A stretch of DNA of 64,000 nucleotides from Gillisia limnaea DSM 15749 (GCF_000243235.1 NZ_JH594606.1:2794255-2858254), one strand, 5' to 3'. Positions 26,801 through 37,063 are shown, counted from the first letter of the stretch. The notes: generated by a model not told the origin, from the sequence alone. Numbers and translations are program-made.

Positions 26801-29800
26801 TTCCTGTTATGGTCAGGCTCACCTCTTTATGTATGGTTTATCAGCCAACCAATAAAAAAGCGTACGGTAATTGTCTCAGAAGAAGAACGATTAAAACTTC
26901 GTATGTATGCCAGACGCACCTGGTTCTATTTTGAGCGATTTGTTAATGAAGAACATTATTGGCTTCCGCCAGACAATTATCAGGAAGACCCGCCATTACC
27001 TACTGTATATAGAACATCCCCAACAAATATTGGACTGGCTCTTGTATCCAATCAAACAGCCTATAACTTGGGATATATTACCATTGGTGGGCTACTGGAC
27101 CGGCAACAAAAATCATTAAATGCGATTGTTTCGCTCGAAAAGCACCATGGTCATCTTTTTAACTGGTATGAAACGCGGCTTGGTGAGGTTTTAAATCCCA
27201 GTTATATCTCCACTGTGGATTCAGGGAACCTCGCTGCAAGTTTAATTGTCGCCAAAGAAGCGATTAAAAAGGTAATGAGTACAAAAGGAATTAATAAAAA
27301 TTTCGTGACCGGCCTGCAAGACACACTGTTGACCATTAGAGAAATCTTTAAACAATACAATAATAAAGATGGGTTGCTTGAACCTTCTTTTAATCAGATT
27401 CTGCATTTTACAAACTCGATGCTCAACATACTAGATGCTGAGGAAAAACAAATCAAATCTATAAATCTTGATTTATTGAGAGCTTTGAAAAAAGATGCAG
27501 TTAACCTGAGTGCTACCACCATTTTACCATTGGGCAGTACGTTGGATGACCGAATGATGGAAAATCTGCTTTTTTGGATAGAAAGCCCGCTAAAGCATAT
27601 TGAAAAAGCAATTGATGAATACAAATGCATGACCCTTTCTGAAAATCTGGAAATCAATAACTATTCGGCAAACGAATTGAGCATATTATTCAATGATAAA
27701 TACAAGGAACACACTTGTAATCAGCTTTTAGAGAAATGGAAAACCCAGGCTGAAGAAATCGTTTTGGTTGCTGAAAAAATGATAGATGAGATGGATTTTT
27801 CTTTTCTCTATCAAAAAAAGAGGGGCTTGTTCAGTATTGGATATAATCTGGATATAGCGCAGTATGACAAAAGTACCTATGACCTTTTGGCAAGTGAAGC
27901 ACGAATTGCCTCCTATATTGCTATTTCAAAAGGAGATGTACCCGTAGAACACTGGTTCCGCTTGAGCAGAAGGTTAACCAGTATTAATCGGGAAGAAATT
28001 TTGCTTTCCTGGGGTGGTACCATGTTTGAATATTTAATGCCCTTACTATTTCTTAAATCGTATCCCGATACCCTGATGAGTAACACTTATCAGAATGTGA
28101 TTAACTGGCAAAAGAAGTATGGTGCCAACCGGGGTCTTCCCTGGGGTTTATCTGAAAGTGCGTATTATTTTCTCAATATCGAATTGCACTATCAATATCG
28201 GACATTCGGCGTGCCGGGGCTTGGCTTAAAACGCGGTTTAGCTGACGAATATGTGGTGGCACCTTATGCTTCTATGCTCGCACTTATGGTGGAACCAAAA
28301 ATCTCAATTGATAATCTTGCAGAGATTGAAAAGAGCGGGGGCATGGGCCTTTTCGGATTTTACGACGCCATTGATTACACCGCTTCACACTTTAATGCTG
28401 AGGTACCATTTAAGTTAGTGAAAACCTATATGGTGCACCATCATGGCATGAGTTTGATTGCACTTGAGAATTTTCTAAATGGCTGGACAATCAGTAGCAA
28501 TTTCCATGCTGATCTCCGTATAAAAAGCTGTGAATTGTTACTTCAAGAAAGAATACCAAGAGGGGCACCTATCAAAGAACCGCACCCGATTGATGCTGAA
28601 CTCGAACCGGGAGAAAAATCTTCTACTCAACATATTGCAGAACATTCCGGAATGAATGAACTCGATGCGAGTCCCCCAAGGCTGCATACGCTTTCGAATG
28701 GGAATTTCTATGCAATGATAACGCATGCAGGCACCGGTTATTCCAGTTCAAATGGAATTGTGTTAAACGCCTGGAAGCCCGACCCTACTATTGACCCACT
28801 TGGCTTATTCATTTATATTAAAGATACGGAAAGTAGCAAGTTTTGGTCTGCTATGCATCAGCCGGTAAAGCATAAACCCGACAGATATGATACCTGGTTT
28901 CACAACGGTAAAGTGGTGTGCTCCCGAGTGGATGATTGGATTGAAACTACCACTGAAATTTGCGTTTCGCCCGATGATCAAATCGAACTCAGAAAACTCA
29001 CCTTTACCAACTATTCTAACCGCAAACGCACCCTGGAGGTTACCAGCTACGCTGAAGTGGTGTTGAACAAATTAGTTGATCACAACGCCCACCCCGCATT
29101 TTCCAAGCTTTTTATAGAAACTGAATTTCTGGAAGTGCATCATTCCATTCTCGCAAACCGTAGGCCTCGCAGCAAAGAAGAAAACCCTATATGGCTGATT
29201 CATACTTTTGCCGATAATTACCAGGACAGTCTAATAGAACCGCTTCATTTTGAAACAGAAAGGTCAAATTTTATAGGAAAAGGCAGGTCTCTTAGTAATC
29301 CCGAAGCTATGGATGATGGGAATGTGCTAAAAGGATTTCAGGGGAATGTATCAGATCCTATTGTTAGCTTCAGAAAAAAGATCACACTCAATCCGGGAGA
29401 AAAAGTCAATCTTACTTTTGGCCTTGGCTTTGCCGATTCGAGAGAAACCGCCATACAAATTGCAGATATGTATGACAACCAACTTGCTGTTAACAGGGCT
29501 TTTGACCTTGCTACCATTTATGGTACCGTAGAGTTAAACCACCTCGCGATAAAAACCAGTCAGGCTCACTACTTCCAAAAACTTGCTTCTTATATTTTCT
29601 ATGCAAATCCAACCTACAGAACAGATGAGTATCGTCTTCTAATCAATCATAAGAAACAGCAAGACCTCTGGGCATATGGAATTTCAGGAGATTTCCCATT
29701 AGTAATTTACCGGATTAACGAAACCAATCAACTCAAACAAGTGAAGATTTTGCTCAAAGCACACTCTTTTTGGCGCAAGAGGGGCATTGAATCTGAATTA

Positions 29801-32587
29801 CTCATTATTAATGAACACGCTCCCGGTTATATTGACGAAGTACAGGAGGCGATTCAGGTAGCGATTGAGTCCTCACTGGAGCGAGATGTCACGAACAAAA
29901 GAGGTGGAGTTTTTATTTATAGGGCTGACAAAATTCAACAGGAAGATTTAACGCTCTTATTGAGCGTGGCATACGCTGCTTTCGATAAACAACTTCCCGA
30001 TCTGTCAAAAAATAATCGAAATATTGAAACAACTTCCTGGTATAGTGGCGGGCAGGAAGCGGTTTATTTGCCATTAAAAGAACACGAGATTGATATCGAT
30101 GAAATTTTTAATCAAAAAAAGCACGATCTTCAATTCTTTAATGGATATGGTGGATTCTCTGCAGACGGCAATGAATATCATATTTTGATAAAAAGAGATT
30201 CAGAAACCGGATTCCCTATTTTTCCACCCTTACCATGGATAAATGTAATTGCTAACGCCCAATTTGGTTTTACGGTTTCAGAGCGAGGTGCCGGATATAC
30301 ATGGAGTGAAAACAGCCGGGAAAACAAACTCACCTCATGGTCGAATGACCCCGTTACAGATACACACTCTGAGGCTTTTTACATTCGGGACGAATTAAAA
30401 ATGACGTATTGGTCGCCGTGCCCCGGGCCAGTTATTGGTTCAGGTTTCTACCAGATTATTCATGGCTTTGGGTTTACGAGCTTCGAACATAATTCTAATG
30501 ATCTGGAACAAAAACTAATACAGTTTGTACCGGAAAATAAATCTGTAAAAATTTCAAAACTTATTTTGAACAACACGGGAAGTGAATCCCAAAACCTTTC
30601 TGTATTCAGGTATTTAGAAAGAGTGTTGGGAGTGGATAGAACATCCTCATCGAGATATGTTATTCAGGAAAGTTCGGCAGACAGAAAGACCTTGTATGCC
30701 AAAAACAATTACAATAATGAGTTTGCCGGACGAACCGTTTTTTCCTCTGTCGCTAATCCTCTGGAAAATGCGCTCTTTCGATGCACTACAGACCGACAGG
30801 GGTTTATCGGACGAAATCGCTCTTTGAACAAACCCCTTGCACTCGCTTCTGAAAAGTTTCTTGACAACAGTGTGATTGCAGGTGGCGATCCATGTTCAGC
30901 AATCCAGACTATTTTTGAGCTGAAACCGGGCGAAAGTGTAACGCTCATCTTTTTGGAAGGAGAATGCAAAAACCAGGAAGAAGCAGATTTAATCATTCAA
31001 CAGTATTCAGATATCACACAGGTTGATGCAGAGCTTGATAATGTCCGGGCATTTTGGAAAAATATGCTGACAAAAATAAGGATAGCTACTCCGGATAAAT
31101 CGCTGGATATTATGGTAAACGGATGGTTGATGTATCAAAATTTATCAAGCCGAATGTGGGCGCGTACCGCCTTTTATCAAGCAGGTGGAGCATTTGGATT
31201 TCGGGACCAATTGCAGGACGTTACAGCTGTATTATACCTGGACTCCAAAATTTGCCGAAATCAGATTTTACTACATGCTAAAAAACAGTTTGTGGAAGGA
31301 GATGTGCTGCATTGGTGGCATCCACCTACAGGTAGAGGTATCCGCTCTAAAATTACCGATGACCGCCTTTGGCTTCCTTATGTGCTCGAATTTTATTTGA
31401 AATCTACCGGAGACGAATCAATCCTGCATGAGAAAGCGACTTATATTTCCTCAAGGGCACTCGACCCATTTAAACTTGAAGCATATCTGCATCCAACCGT
31501 TCTTCAACAAGAAGGTACACTTTACGAACATTGCTGTAAAGCAATTGATATTTCACTAAAATTCGGTATTCATGGTTTACCCCTTATTGGCGGAGGAGAC
31601 TGGAACGATGGAATGAATCGTGTAGGCGAAAACGGAAAAGGGGAAAGTGTATGGCTAGGTTTTTTCATTTATTATGTTCTTACCAGGTTTGAAAAAATTT
31701 GCCGGAAAATGAATGACACATCCCGGGCAAATAAATACCTAAAGGTGGCAAAAGAGCTTAAACAAAGATTGAATAATGAAGGATGGGATGGAAAGTGGTA
31801 TCTGAGAGCTTTTTATGATGATGGAACCCCCCTGGGGTCCTCAAAAAATGATGAATGCAGAATAGATGCCATCTCGCAGGCCTGGTCAATTTTTTCAGGA
31901 GTCGCTTCTAAGGAAAGGAGTGAACAGGTATTGAGTGCTGTCGAAGAACATCTCGTTTCTGAAAAAGATAAGTTCATTCGTTTACTTACCCCTCCTTTTG
32001 ACAAAACAGACAAAGATCCGGGCTACATCAAGGGTTATATCCCGGGTGTAAGAGAAAATGGAGGACAGTATACGCATGCTGCCCTCTGGACTGTAAAAGC
32101 TTTTGCAGAAACGGGTATGGGCGAAAAGGCCGTTCACTATCTGAATATGATAAATCCTATAAACCACTCCCTTGATCTTGCTTCTGCCAATAAATACAAA
32201 GTGGAGCCCTTTGTGGTTGCCGCAGATGTTTACGGAGAAAGTCTCCTCACCGGACAAGGCGGCTGGACTTGGTACACAGGTTCTGCCGGATGGATGTATA
32301 GAGTAGCATTAGAGTCTGTACTAGGTTTTCAATTGAATGGGGACTCCATTTTACTGAATCCTGCGATCTCAGAAAACTGGAAGAGCTACAGTATAGAATT
32401 GCGTTTAGATGATGAAGAAACAACCTATCACATTGAGATTGATAATCCAAATGGGTTGCAGTCTGGCTTGCTTGAAGGCACAATTGATGATGAAAAAGTA
32501 CATTTTGAAAATTCACCTGCAATCGTATCCCTTAAAAAAGACAAACAGAAACATATAATTAAATTGAAAATCATAAGTAAATCATGA
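23891..32587 (+). CDS. cyclic beta-1,2-glucan synthase (NdvB/ChvB-like)
   Basis: A 2898-residue membrane enzyme of the size of Rhizobium/Brucella cyclic glucan synthases. Residues ~1-400 are helical and soluble; membrane helices lie at about 405-470, 815-860 and 935-990. Between the first groups sits a GT84 glycosyltransferase with DAD (Asp625-Asp627 in VITLDADTKLPPG) and the acceptor motif RNHRWTRGDWQ (Trp774). A glucoamylase-like region follows (about 1000-1560, with GLSESAYYF and VHHHGMSLIAL). Two beta-sandwich / GH94 phosphorylase-like parts end the protein, with GGGDWNDGMN (Asp2570, Asp2573). In the known enzymes GT84 builds a protein-bound linear glucan and the C-terminal phosphorylase controls ring size. 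No export gene (NdvA-like) is adjacent. Confidence 0.9.
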   Translation: MKEQLTVSFNINFLKESAISLARIHKASATSNNLKPIKPILEDSKQILTDTYRTLSKIVKSEKEISPASEWLMDNFYIIQEQIVQIGIDFPKAYQKNIPILGVGEHQGFPRVYEIILNMLTHTDNVLDNEVLQEYIRSYQKEETLLIGELWAIPIMIRLFLIQILAKKASRILNQKNIKIEVDKFVKKIEKEDLQEPGAFTHSISGWAKVHSKNSGLLHLLELFNQLQSAGLLQEEQKRWFKYHIDQYEITLEDAMRLEAQKQSRLQVNIKNAVISLREIAETEWSDFVEDCSIIDGILKQDPAGHYSSMDFHTRDRYRRTVEKISRNSKLSEAEVSNLALELAKDEAKNVSEDGEDLIFDKNRVKQHIGYFLVGDGYSKLIRKTGYLIPLRERIHSAFETHISLYLITVFFFTLVFIGVLWIATGAISYSPAIIIAVILIAFFPALDLSIAVVNRFFAFFLPPRILPKMNYKEGIPNDSRTLIVVPTMLSSPEDALRQIENIEIHFLANPDPGLQFAILSDFRDASEKHLKGDEAILKTAENAIKNLNERYSSSYGDKFFMLHRERLWNESENVWMGWERKRGKLEELNNLICDQAAETSYCLFAGDFLNSVSSNPVQFVITLDADTKLPPGTAKKLISTIAHPLNRALYDANKERITKGYSIIQPRISFSPESSRKTWFSKIFSGNVGIDPYSAAVSDIYQDLTGEAIFTGKGIYDVRAFHCVLYNRFPENRILSHDLIESAYLRTGLATDIELFDDYPSTYANFTKRNHRWTRGDWQIASWLFPKVPGPDGENRNPISLLSKWKIFDNLRRSLNFLFFTIFFIAGLFWLPGSGWIWVAAAFGILAFPTYVSLSSDLLNRPARVRWKLHMVKVKDNLKINTVQAISTVIILPHQAFIQLDAVCRTLYRLIISKKWLLEWTTASHIERISPNSFLGYLRIMILPVLLGISIFIIAIVKVPVYLWIVTPFFLLWSGSPLYVWFISQPIKKRTVIVSEEERLKLRMYARRTWFYFERFVNEEHYWLPPDNYQEDPPLPTVYRTSPTNIGLALVSNQTAYNLGYITIGGLLDRQQKSLNAIVSLEKHHGHLFNWYETRLGEVLNPSYISTVDSGNLAASLIVAKEAIKKVMSTKGINKNFVTGLQDTLLTIREIFKQYNNKDGLLEPSFNQILHFTNSMLNILDAEEKQIKSINLDLLRALKKDAVNLSATTILPLGSTLDDRMMENLLFWIESPLKHIEKAIDEYKCMTLSENLEINNYSANELSILFNDKYKEHTCNQLLEKWKTQAEEIVLVAEKMIDEMDFSFLYQKKRGLFSIGYNLDIAQYDKSTYDLLASEARIASYIAISKGDVPVEHWFRLSRRLTSINREEILLSWGGTMFEYLMPLLFLKSYPDTLMSNTYQNVINWQKKYGANRGLPWGLSESAYYFLNIELHYQYRTFGVPGLGLKRGLADEYVVAPYASMLALMVEPKISIDNLAEIEKSGGMGLFGFYDAIDYTASHFNAEVPFKLVKTYMVHHHGMSLIALENFLNGWTISSNFHADLRIKSCELLLQERIPRGAPIKEPHPIDAELEPGEKSSTQHIAEHSGMNELDASPPRLHTLSNGNFYAMITHAGTGYSSSNGIVLNAWKPDPTIDPLGLFIYIKDTESSKFWSAMHQPVKHKPDRYDTWFHNGKVVCSRVDDWIETTTEICVSPDDQIELRKLTFTNYSNRKRTLEVTSYAEVVLNKLVDHNAHPAFSKLFIETEFLEVHHSILANRRPRSKEENPIWLIHTFADNYQDSLIEPLHFETERSNFIGKGRSLSNPEAMDDGNVLKGFQGNVSDPIVSFRKKITLNPGEKVNLTFGLGFADSRETAIQIADMYDNQLAVNRAFDLATIYGTVELNHLAIKTSQAHYFQKLASYIFYANPTYRTDEYRLLINHKKQQDLWAYGISGDFPLVIYRINETNQLKQVKILLKAHSFWRKRGIESELLIINEHAPGYIDEVQEAIQVAIESSLERDVTNKRGGVFIYRADKIQQEDLTLLLSVAYAAFDKQLPDLSKNNRNIETTSWYSGGQEAVYLPLKEHEIDIDEIFNQKKHDLQFFNGYGGFSADGNEYHILIKRDSETGFPIFPPLPWINVIANAQFGFTVSERGAGYTWSENSRENKLTSWSNDPVTDTHSEAFYIRDELKMTYWSPCPGPVIGSGFYQIIHGFGFTSFEHNSNDLEQKLIQFVPENKSVKISKLILNNTGSESQNLSVFRYLERVLGVDRTSSSRYVIQESSADRKTLYAKNNYNNEFAGRTVFSSVANPLENALFRCTTDRQGFIGRNRSLNKPLALASEKFLDNSVIAGGDPCSAIQTIFELKPGESVTLIFLEGECKNQEEADLIIQQYSDITQVDAELDNVRAFWKNMLTKIRIATPDKSLDIMVNGWLMYQNLSSRMWARTAFYQAGGAFGFRDQLQDVTAVLYLDSKICRNQILLHAKKQFVEGDVLHWWHPPTGRGIRSKITDDRLWLPYVLEFYLKSTGDESILHEKATYISSRALDPFKLEAYLHPTVLQQEGTLYEHCCKAIDISLKFGIHGLPLIGGGDWNDGMNRVGENGKGESVWLGFFIYYVLTRFEKICRKMNDTSRANKYLKVAKELKQRLNNEGWDGKWYLRAFYDDGTPLGSSKNDECRIDAISQAWSIFSGVASKERSEQVLSAVEEHLVSEKDKFIRLLTPPFDKTDKDPGYIKGYIPGVRENGGQYTHAALWTVKAFAETGMGEKAVHYLNMINPINHSLDLASANKYKVEPFVVAADVYGESLLTGQGGWTWYTGSAGWMYRVALESVLGFQLNGDSILLNPAISENWKSYSIELRLDDEETTYHIEIDNPNGLQSGLLEGTIDDEKVHFENSPAIVSLKKDKQKHIIKLKIISKS

Positions 32588-32947
32588 AACGCATCGAAAG
32601 ATACAGCGAGCTGTTTTTAGCAATTTATTAGAAATGGCATATAACGTTTCCTGTTCTTTCTTTGCCATTTTATAAATGCTGCATGCAGGACGCGAGGTCA
32701 TGAGACCTCACGCAGCGGTAAACATGCAACGACGGAAGACTTTCCAAAGCGGGTAAGTCTTGTAACATTTGCCTAACCGGCTGCTATCATCCGGGAAAAT
32801 ATTGGTTAGCATTCCCGTTAAAAATCTAAAAAACAAATTAAATTTCGTTCTTATTAAATGCGCTCCTTTCTTCTGGTTACATATCCGGATGAAAACTTTT
32901 GGGGCCTGGTATTTTAACGGAATTCTTTAACTATCTTTGATATCCTT
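32588..32947. other. gap with one REP-like hairpin
   Basis: No gene seen. A GC-rich inverted repeat lies around 32680-32720, with core GAGGTC (32694-32699) and GACCTC (32704-32709) and no T run, so it resembles a REP element more than a terminator. A TATCTTTG box at 32932-32939 fits a -7 element for the following prenyl synthase, but no TTG lies at the expected distance. Confidence 0.45.
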
Positions 32948-33925
32948 ATGAAGGTTATCTCCCAAATAAAACTTCCGGTAGAGAAAGAGATGGAACTTTT
33001 TGAAAAAAAGTTCTTCGAGTCCATGTCTTCAAAAGTGGCCTTATTAAACCGTATCACCCATTACGTAGTAAACAGGAAAGGCAAGCAAATGCGGCCCATG
33101 TTTGTATTTCTGGTATCCAAAATGGTTTCCAATGGAAATGTGAATGAGCGTACCTATCGTGGAGCAGCGGTTATAGAATTGATTCACACTGCCACACTGG
33201 TTCATGATGATGTGGTAGATGATTCCAACAGGCGTCGAGGATTTTTCAGTATAAATGCCTTGTGGAAGAACAAAATAGCCGTTTTGGTAGGCGATTACCT
33301 GCTTTCCAAAGGTTTGTTGCTTTCCATAGATAATGACGATTTTGATCTCCTGAAGATCATTTCTATAGCAGTGCGGGAGATGAGTGAAGGGGAGTTGCTT
33401 CAAATTGAAAAAGCGAGGAGACTGGATATTACCGAAGAAGTCTACTATGAGATCATTCGCCAGAAAACAGCTACGCTTATCGCGGCCTGTTGCAGCCTTG
33501 GAGCAGCCTCGGTCAATCCGGAATCTGATGATGTTGAAAAAATGAGAAGGTTTGGAGAATTGATAGGGATGGCTTTCCAAATAAAAGATGACCTTTTTGA
33601 TTACGGCGATGAACAAATAGGGAAACCCACGGGAATAGATATCAAGGAGCAGAAAATGACACTTCCGCTTATAAATGCTTTGAATAACTCAACTCCAAAG
33701 GAGAAAAAGTGGTTGATCAATTCGGTTAAAAATCATAATAAAGATAAAAAACGTGTTAAGGAAGTAATAGCCTTTGTGAAAGCACAGGGAGGCCTCACGT
33801 ATGCTGAAAATAAAATGAAGGAATATCAAAAGGAAGCACTGGAAATTTTACAGGTCTATCCTCAATCTGAATATAAAGATTCTCTCGAGCTTATGGTAAA
33901 TTACGTGATCGAGCGTAAAAAGTAG
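32948..33925 (+). CDS. trans-polyprenyl diphosphate synthase
   Basis: A 325-residue all-trans prenyl chain synthase, probably making the octaprenyl/heptaprenyl-type side chain of menaquinone. The first aspartate-rich motif is HDDVVDDSNRRRG (Asp87, 88, 91), preceded by GKQMRPMFVFLV, and the second is QIKDDLFDYGD. The Thr/Ile residues before motif 1 (ELIHTATLVHDD) fit long-chain synthases. ATG 32948 gives a full-length N-terminus. It is monocistronic; no menaquinone genes are near. Confidence 0.92.
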   Translation: MKVISQIKLPVEKEMELFEKKFFESMSSKVALLNRITHYVVNRKGKQMRPMFVFLVSKMVSNGNVNERTYRGAAVIELIHTATLVHDDVVDDSNRRRGFFSINALWKNKIAVLVGDYLLSKGLLLSIDNDDFDLLKIISIAVREMSEGELLQIEKARRLDITEEVYYEIIRQKTATLIAACCSLGAASVNPESDDVEKMRRFGELIGMAFQIKDDLFDYGDEQIGKPTGIDIKEQKMTLPLINALNNSTPKEKKWLINSVKNHNKDKKRVKEVIAFVKAQGGLTYAENKMKEYQKEALEILQVYPQSEYKDSLELMVNYVIERKK

Positions 33926-34000
33926 TTTACTTATCTCAATGATAGACCTACCTCAAGATGGTGGAATTAAAGGTGTATTACAGGTTGAATCAATCTCATT

Positions 34001-34345
34001 TCCAAACTTCAATTTGCCGTTTTTAATCATTTAAAAACACCGAATTAAAAGAGCTGAAAACTTCAGGCAAATAATCAAAGGCTATTCCTGAATGTTCCTT
34101 TTTTCCGCCTTTAAAACTATGGAGCAAATAAGAAGAATTTAGATCATCAAGTTTTTCGGTAATTGGTTTAGAGCCATCCAGCCTTATATAATCCGCTTTA
34201 TTCCGATCGCAACAGTGGTGATGGCCGGTTTTATAAGGCAGCAGATTATCATTTTTGCCGTGGAAGAAAACTCCCGGCACAGCATTTTCTTAGTGATATA
34301 ATTAGCACTAACGATTGTACTCGCCGGGGAGAAAATAAACCTTCC
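34001..34345 (-). pseudogene. decayed 3' fragment of the neighbouring esterase gene
   Basis: The minus strand encodes a diverged copy of the last third of the esterase at 37064-37963. It begins at the SPASTIVSANYITKK stretch (matching FSLAGAIVDARYITEE), shifts frame near 34290 and continues as VFFHGKNDNLLPYKTG ... FDYLPEVFSSFNSVFLND. The nucleophile-Ser half is missing. Homology even covers the sequence past the stop (CCAAACTTCAATTTGCCG). It is the relic of a duplication that now flanks the GH2 gene. Confidence 0.85.
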
Positions 34346-34386
34346 CATTTTATATGAATTAGTATTTTTTGATGAATTTTTCAATA

Positions 34387-36987
34387 CTAAAGTTTTTCCA
34401 GTTTAATCCCTGAAAGAACCGATTTCCCGGAATTTTCCTCAAATTCCACAGTAATCCCGTTCTCCGCTTTAATTTTATAGAAAACTTCAACTGCCCGAAT
34501 CCTGCCATAATCTCTTGCCAGGTTGAAATCTTTGGAAACAATTTTCCCATTTATCTTAATGTCAAAACTTCGAAGGTTGATTGTCTTTTCATTTTTAGAA
34601 GAATCGAGATTATAAATATTTTCTTCGGAAGCATTAAAGTCCGGCTCAGCGAAAAGAAGGCTGATTTTGTAATCACCTTTTTCAACATCAAAATTATACG
34701 CTTTAATACCTTCTCTCATAGTTTGAAAAAGCGGATCATCCTCAGTGCCTTGAATATCAGAAGCGGTTCCCTGAAATTTATCTTCAGACTTCTGAAAAAC
34801 TTTCCCACCAACATGTCCAAAACCTCCTATTTTGTATTCCTGGTCGCTTATCCAGATTTCTTTGGTAACAGGATCCGTATAATTTACGTGGGTACCCACA
34901 TTTATCAAAAGATTTTTTTTGCCGATTTCATAAAGTAAATTAGATCTATAACGCACCTTTATCTTCCTGCTGTGGGAAACCTTTTCTGTTTCAGCTATTA
35001 ATAAATGCTTTCCTTCGGGCAGTTGCAACTCGAAACGGGCAAGACCGTTTTTGACTTCAGCATAAAATTCCAGACTATCATTTACGTTTAACGTGACTTT
35101 TTTTGCATTGGAAAATACATTGATTTTAACTTTATCGTTTTCATCCTGAAGAAATTTTTCATCATAATTCGCTCCTTCGATGTAAATGAATGGTTCTTTT
35201 AGTAGCCTTGCCTGGTAATAATAGTAAATATCTTTTTTGCTTCGATCAAAATTTACAAGTCCTTTTTGATTGATATAAGGCATCGCATCCTGACGAAAAG
35301 AGGAACCAAAATCGGCAAAGTTCCAGGCTGCCATTCCCACTATAAAATCTCTTTCAAGTACCTGATTTAGATAGCTTTCATGTAATTTAAGTTGATAAGC
35401 TTCACTGTAATCCCAGGGTTTTGGATCATCGGTCTGGATCCTAATATCTGCTCCCGGGCCATATTCTGAAATAATTAAAGGTCGGTCCGGATAGTGTTTA
35501 TGTTGATCGTCAAGAAATTTTCCAAAATTCTCCAATCCCTGGGAATACCAGCCAAAATAAAGATTCCAACCAATTACATCGGGAATATCGGCAATTCCGG
35601 AAGTGTTGTATAGTTCATTTTCGTGCAATGCCATTACACTTAATCTATCGGGATCCAATTTTTTTGTTTCATTTTCCAGCTTTTTCGCAAGCGCTACCGA
35701 TGTTTTTATCTTGGCCTCTTTTTCAGCTTCAGTGATTTTATTGTTAAAAACCAAACGAATATAGATCTCATTCATATATCCCCAAAAAACTATTGAAGGA
35801 TGATTAAAAAACTGTAAAATTTGTTCCCGTTGCATTTTCAGGGAGATTTCGTGATAGGCAGCAGTGTCGGTCACATCATTTATAATGGGCACTTCGCTCC
35901 AAACCAGCAAGCCCAATTCATCACAAATTTTATAAACCTCCGGATCCTGTGGATAATGGGCTGTGCGAATAAAATTCGCACCCATTTCTTTGATGGTTTT
36001 ATAATCTGTTTGATGGATTACATTAGGTAAAGCATTTCCAAGACCTTTAAAATCCTGGTGGCGGTTGGCGCCTATTAATTTAAGAGGTTTTCCATTGAGG
36101 AAAAAGCCTTCTTCGGCATCAATTTCAAACCAACGCAGTCCAAATTTGGTGAATAGATCATCTAAAATTTTCTCAGAATTTACTTCGGAAATCCGGGCTT
36201 CAATCCGATATATATTTGGAGTATCCGGGGACCATAACCCGGGAGTTTTGATTTCGTGAGTAAAAATTACAGAATTTGTTTCTCCGGCTTTCATCTGAAC
36301 CTTTTTAGAAAGCTTTTTGATATGCTGTGTTTCGGGATCGAAAATGTCGATACTTACTTCTATGCTTTTTTTATCAACCGAATTATTTACCACTTTTGTT
36401 TCAATCCTGATGTCAGCTTTATCCTCCGAAACTTGGGGCGTTTTTACCAGGATATTTCCGGCGGCTTCGTTTGCGAGTTCAAAATGAACTTGCTCTGTCA
36501 CGATAAGTTCGAGGTCACGGTAAATTCCTCCATAAAAATTAAAGTCGGCATCCAGAGGTGGAATATCAGTATTATGAGCATTATCAACTTCAATCCTAAT
36601 TTGGTTTTCTTCACCAATGTTTAGGGCTTCAGAAATATCGAAAACAAAGCCTATATAACCACCGCGATGTTCTCCAATTTTTTCATTATTAACAAAAATA
36701 CCTGTGATCTGGTTGCTGCCTTCAAATTTCAGGAAGACACGTTTATTCTTATAATATACAGGTGCAAATAAGGTTTTTTCATAGGTGCCTTTTCCGCGGA
36801 AATATTCCTTTCCATCACGAAAAGCATCTTCGGCATTCCAGGTATGTGGAATATTCACGATCTCTTTTTTGTCATTTTTCTCCAGAGAAAATTCCCAGGC
36901 GGAATTGAGACTTTGGATGTTTCTTTGAGCGGCGAGGTTAAAGCTCAAAATAAAACTTATAGCGAAAAGATATATGGTGGTATTCAT
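34387..36987 (-). CDS. glycoside hydrolase family 2 with malectin-like domain
   Basis: An 866-residue exported GH2 enzyme (signal peptide 1-20, ending in LAAQ). The order is: sugar-binding jelly-roll (to ~170), Ig-like domain (to ~290), TIM barrel with acid/base Glu407 (WGYMNEIY) and nucleophile Glu508 (IISEYGPG), and a C-terminal malectin-like module (about 700-866, INVGTHVNYTDP to GITVEFEENSGKS). GH2 members act as beta-galactosidases, glucuronidases or mannosidases; the specificity cannot be read here. It lies 76 bp behind the esterase gene on the same strand, so they are likely cotranscribed. AAAACAATA precedes the ATG by 11 nt. Confidence 0.92.
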   Translation of the reverse strand: MNTTIYLFAISFILSFNLAAQRNIQSLNSAWEFSLEKNDKKEIVNIPHTWNAEDAFRDGKEYFRGKGTYEKTLFAPVYYKNKRVFLKFEGSNQITGIFVNNEKIGEHRGGYIGFVFDISEALNIGEENQIRIEVDNAHNTDIPPLDADFNFYGGIYRDLELIVTEQVHFELANEAAGNILVKTPQVSEDKADIRIETKVVNNSVDKKSIEVSIDIFDPETQHIKKLSKKVQMKAGETNSVIFTHEIKTPGLWSPDTPNIYRIEARISEVNSEKILDDLFTKFGLRWFEIDAEEGFFLNGKPLKLIGANRHQDFKGLGNALPNVIHQTDYKTIKEMGANFIRTAHYPQDPEVYKICDELGLLVWSEVPIINDVTDTAAYHEISLKMQREQILQFFNHPSIVFWGYMNEIYIRLVFNNKITEAEKEAKIKTSVALAKKLENETKKLDPDRLSVMALHENELYNTSGIADIPDVIGWNLYFGWYSQGLENFGKFLDDQHKHYPDRPLIISEYGPGADIRIQTDDPKPWDYSEAYQLKLHESYLNQVLERDFIVGMAAWNFADFGSSFRQDAMPYINQKGLVNFDRSKKDIYYYYQARLLKEPFIYIEGANYDEKFLQDENDKVKINVFSNAKKVTLNVNDSLEFYAEVKNGLARFELQLPEGKHLLIAETEKVSHSRKIKVRYRSNLLYEIGKKNLLINVGTHVNYTDPVTKEIWISDQEYKIGGFGHVGGKVFQKSEDKFQGTASDIQGTEDDPLFQTMREGIKAYNFDVEKGDYKISLLFAEPDFNASEENIYNLDSSKNEKTINLRSFDIKINGKIVSKDFNLARDYGRIRAVEVFYKIKAENGITVEFEENSGKSVLSGIKLEKL

Positions 36988-37063
36988 ATTTAGATATTTA
37001 TTGTTTTAGCTGAAAAATGTAAGGTCGACATCTTCAATTCCCTTGTAGGAATTTTTCTTAGGT

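Noticed and set aside
33044-33616. 190-codon minus-strand frame inside the prenyl synthase gene
   Set aside because: Antisense shadow; the sense strand encodes both aspartate-rich motifs.
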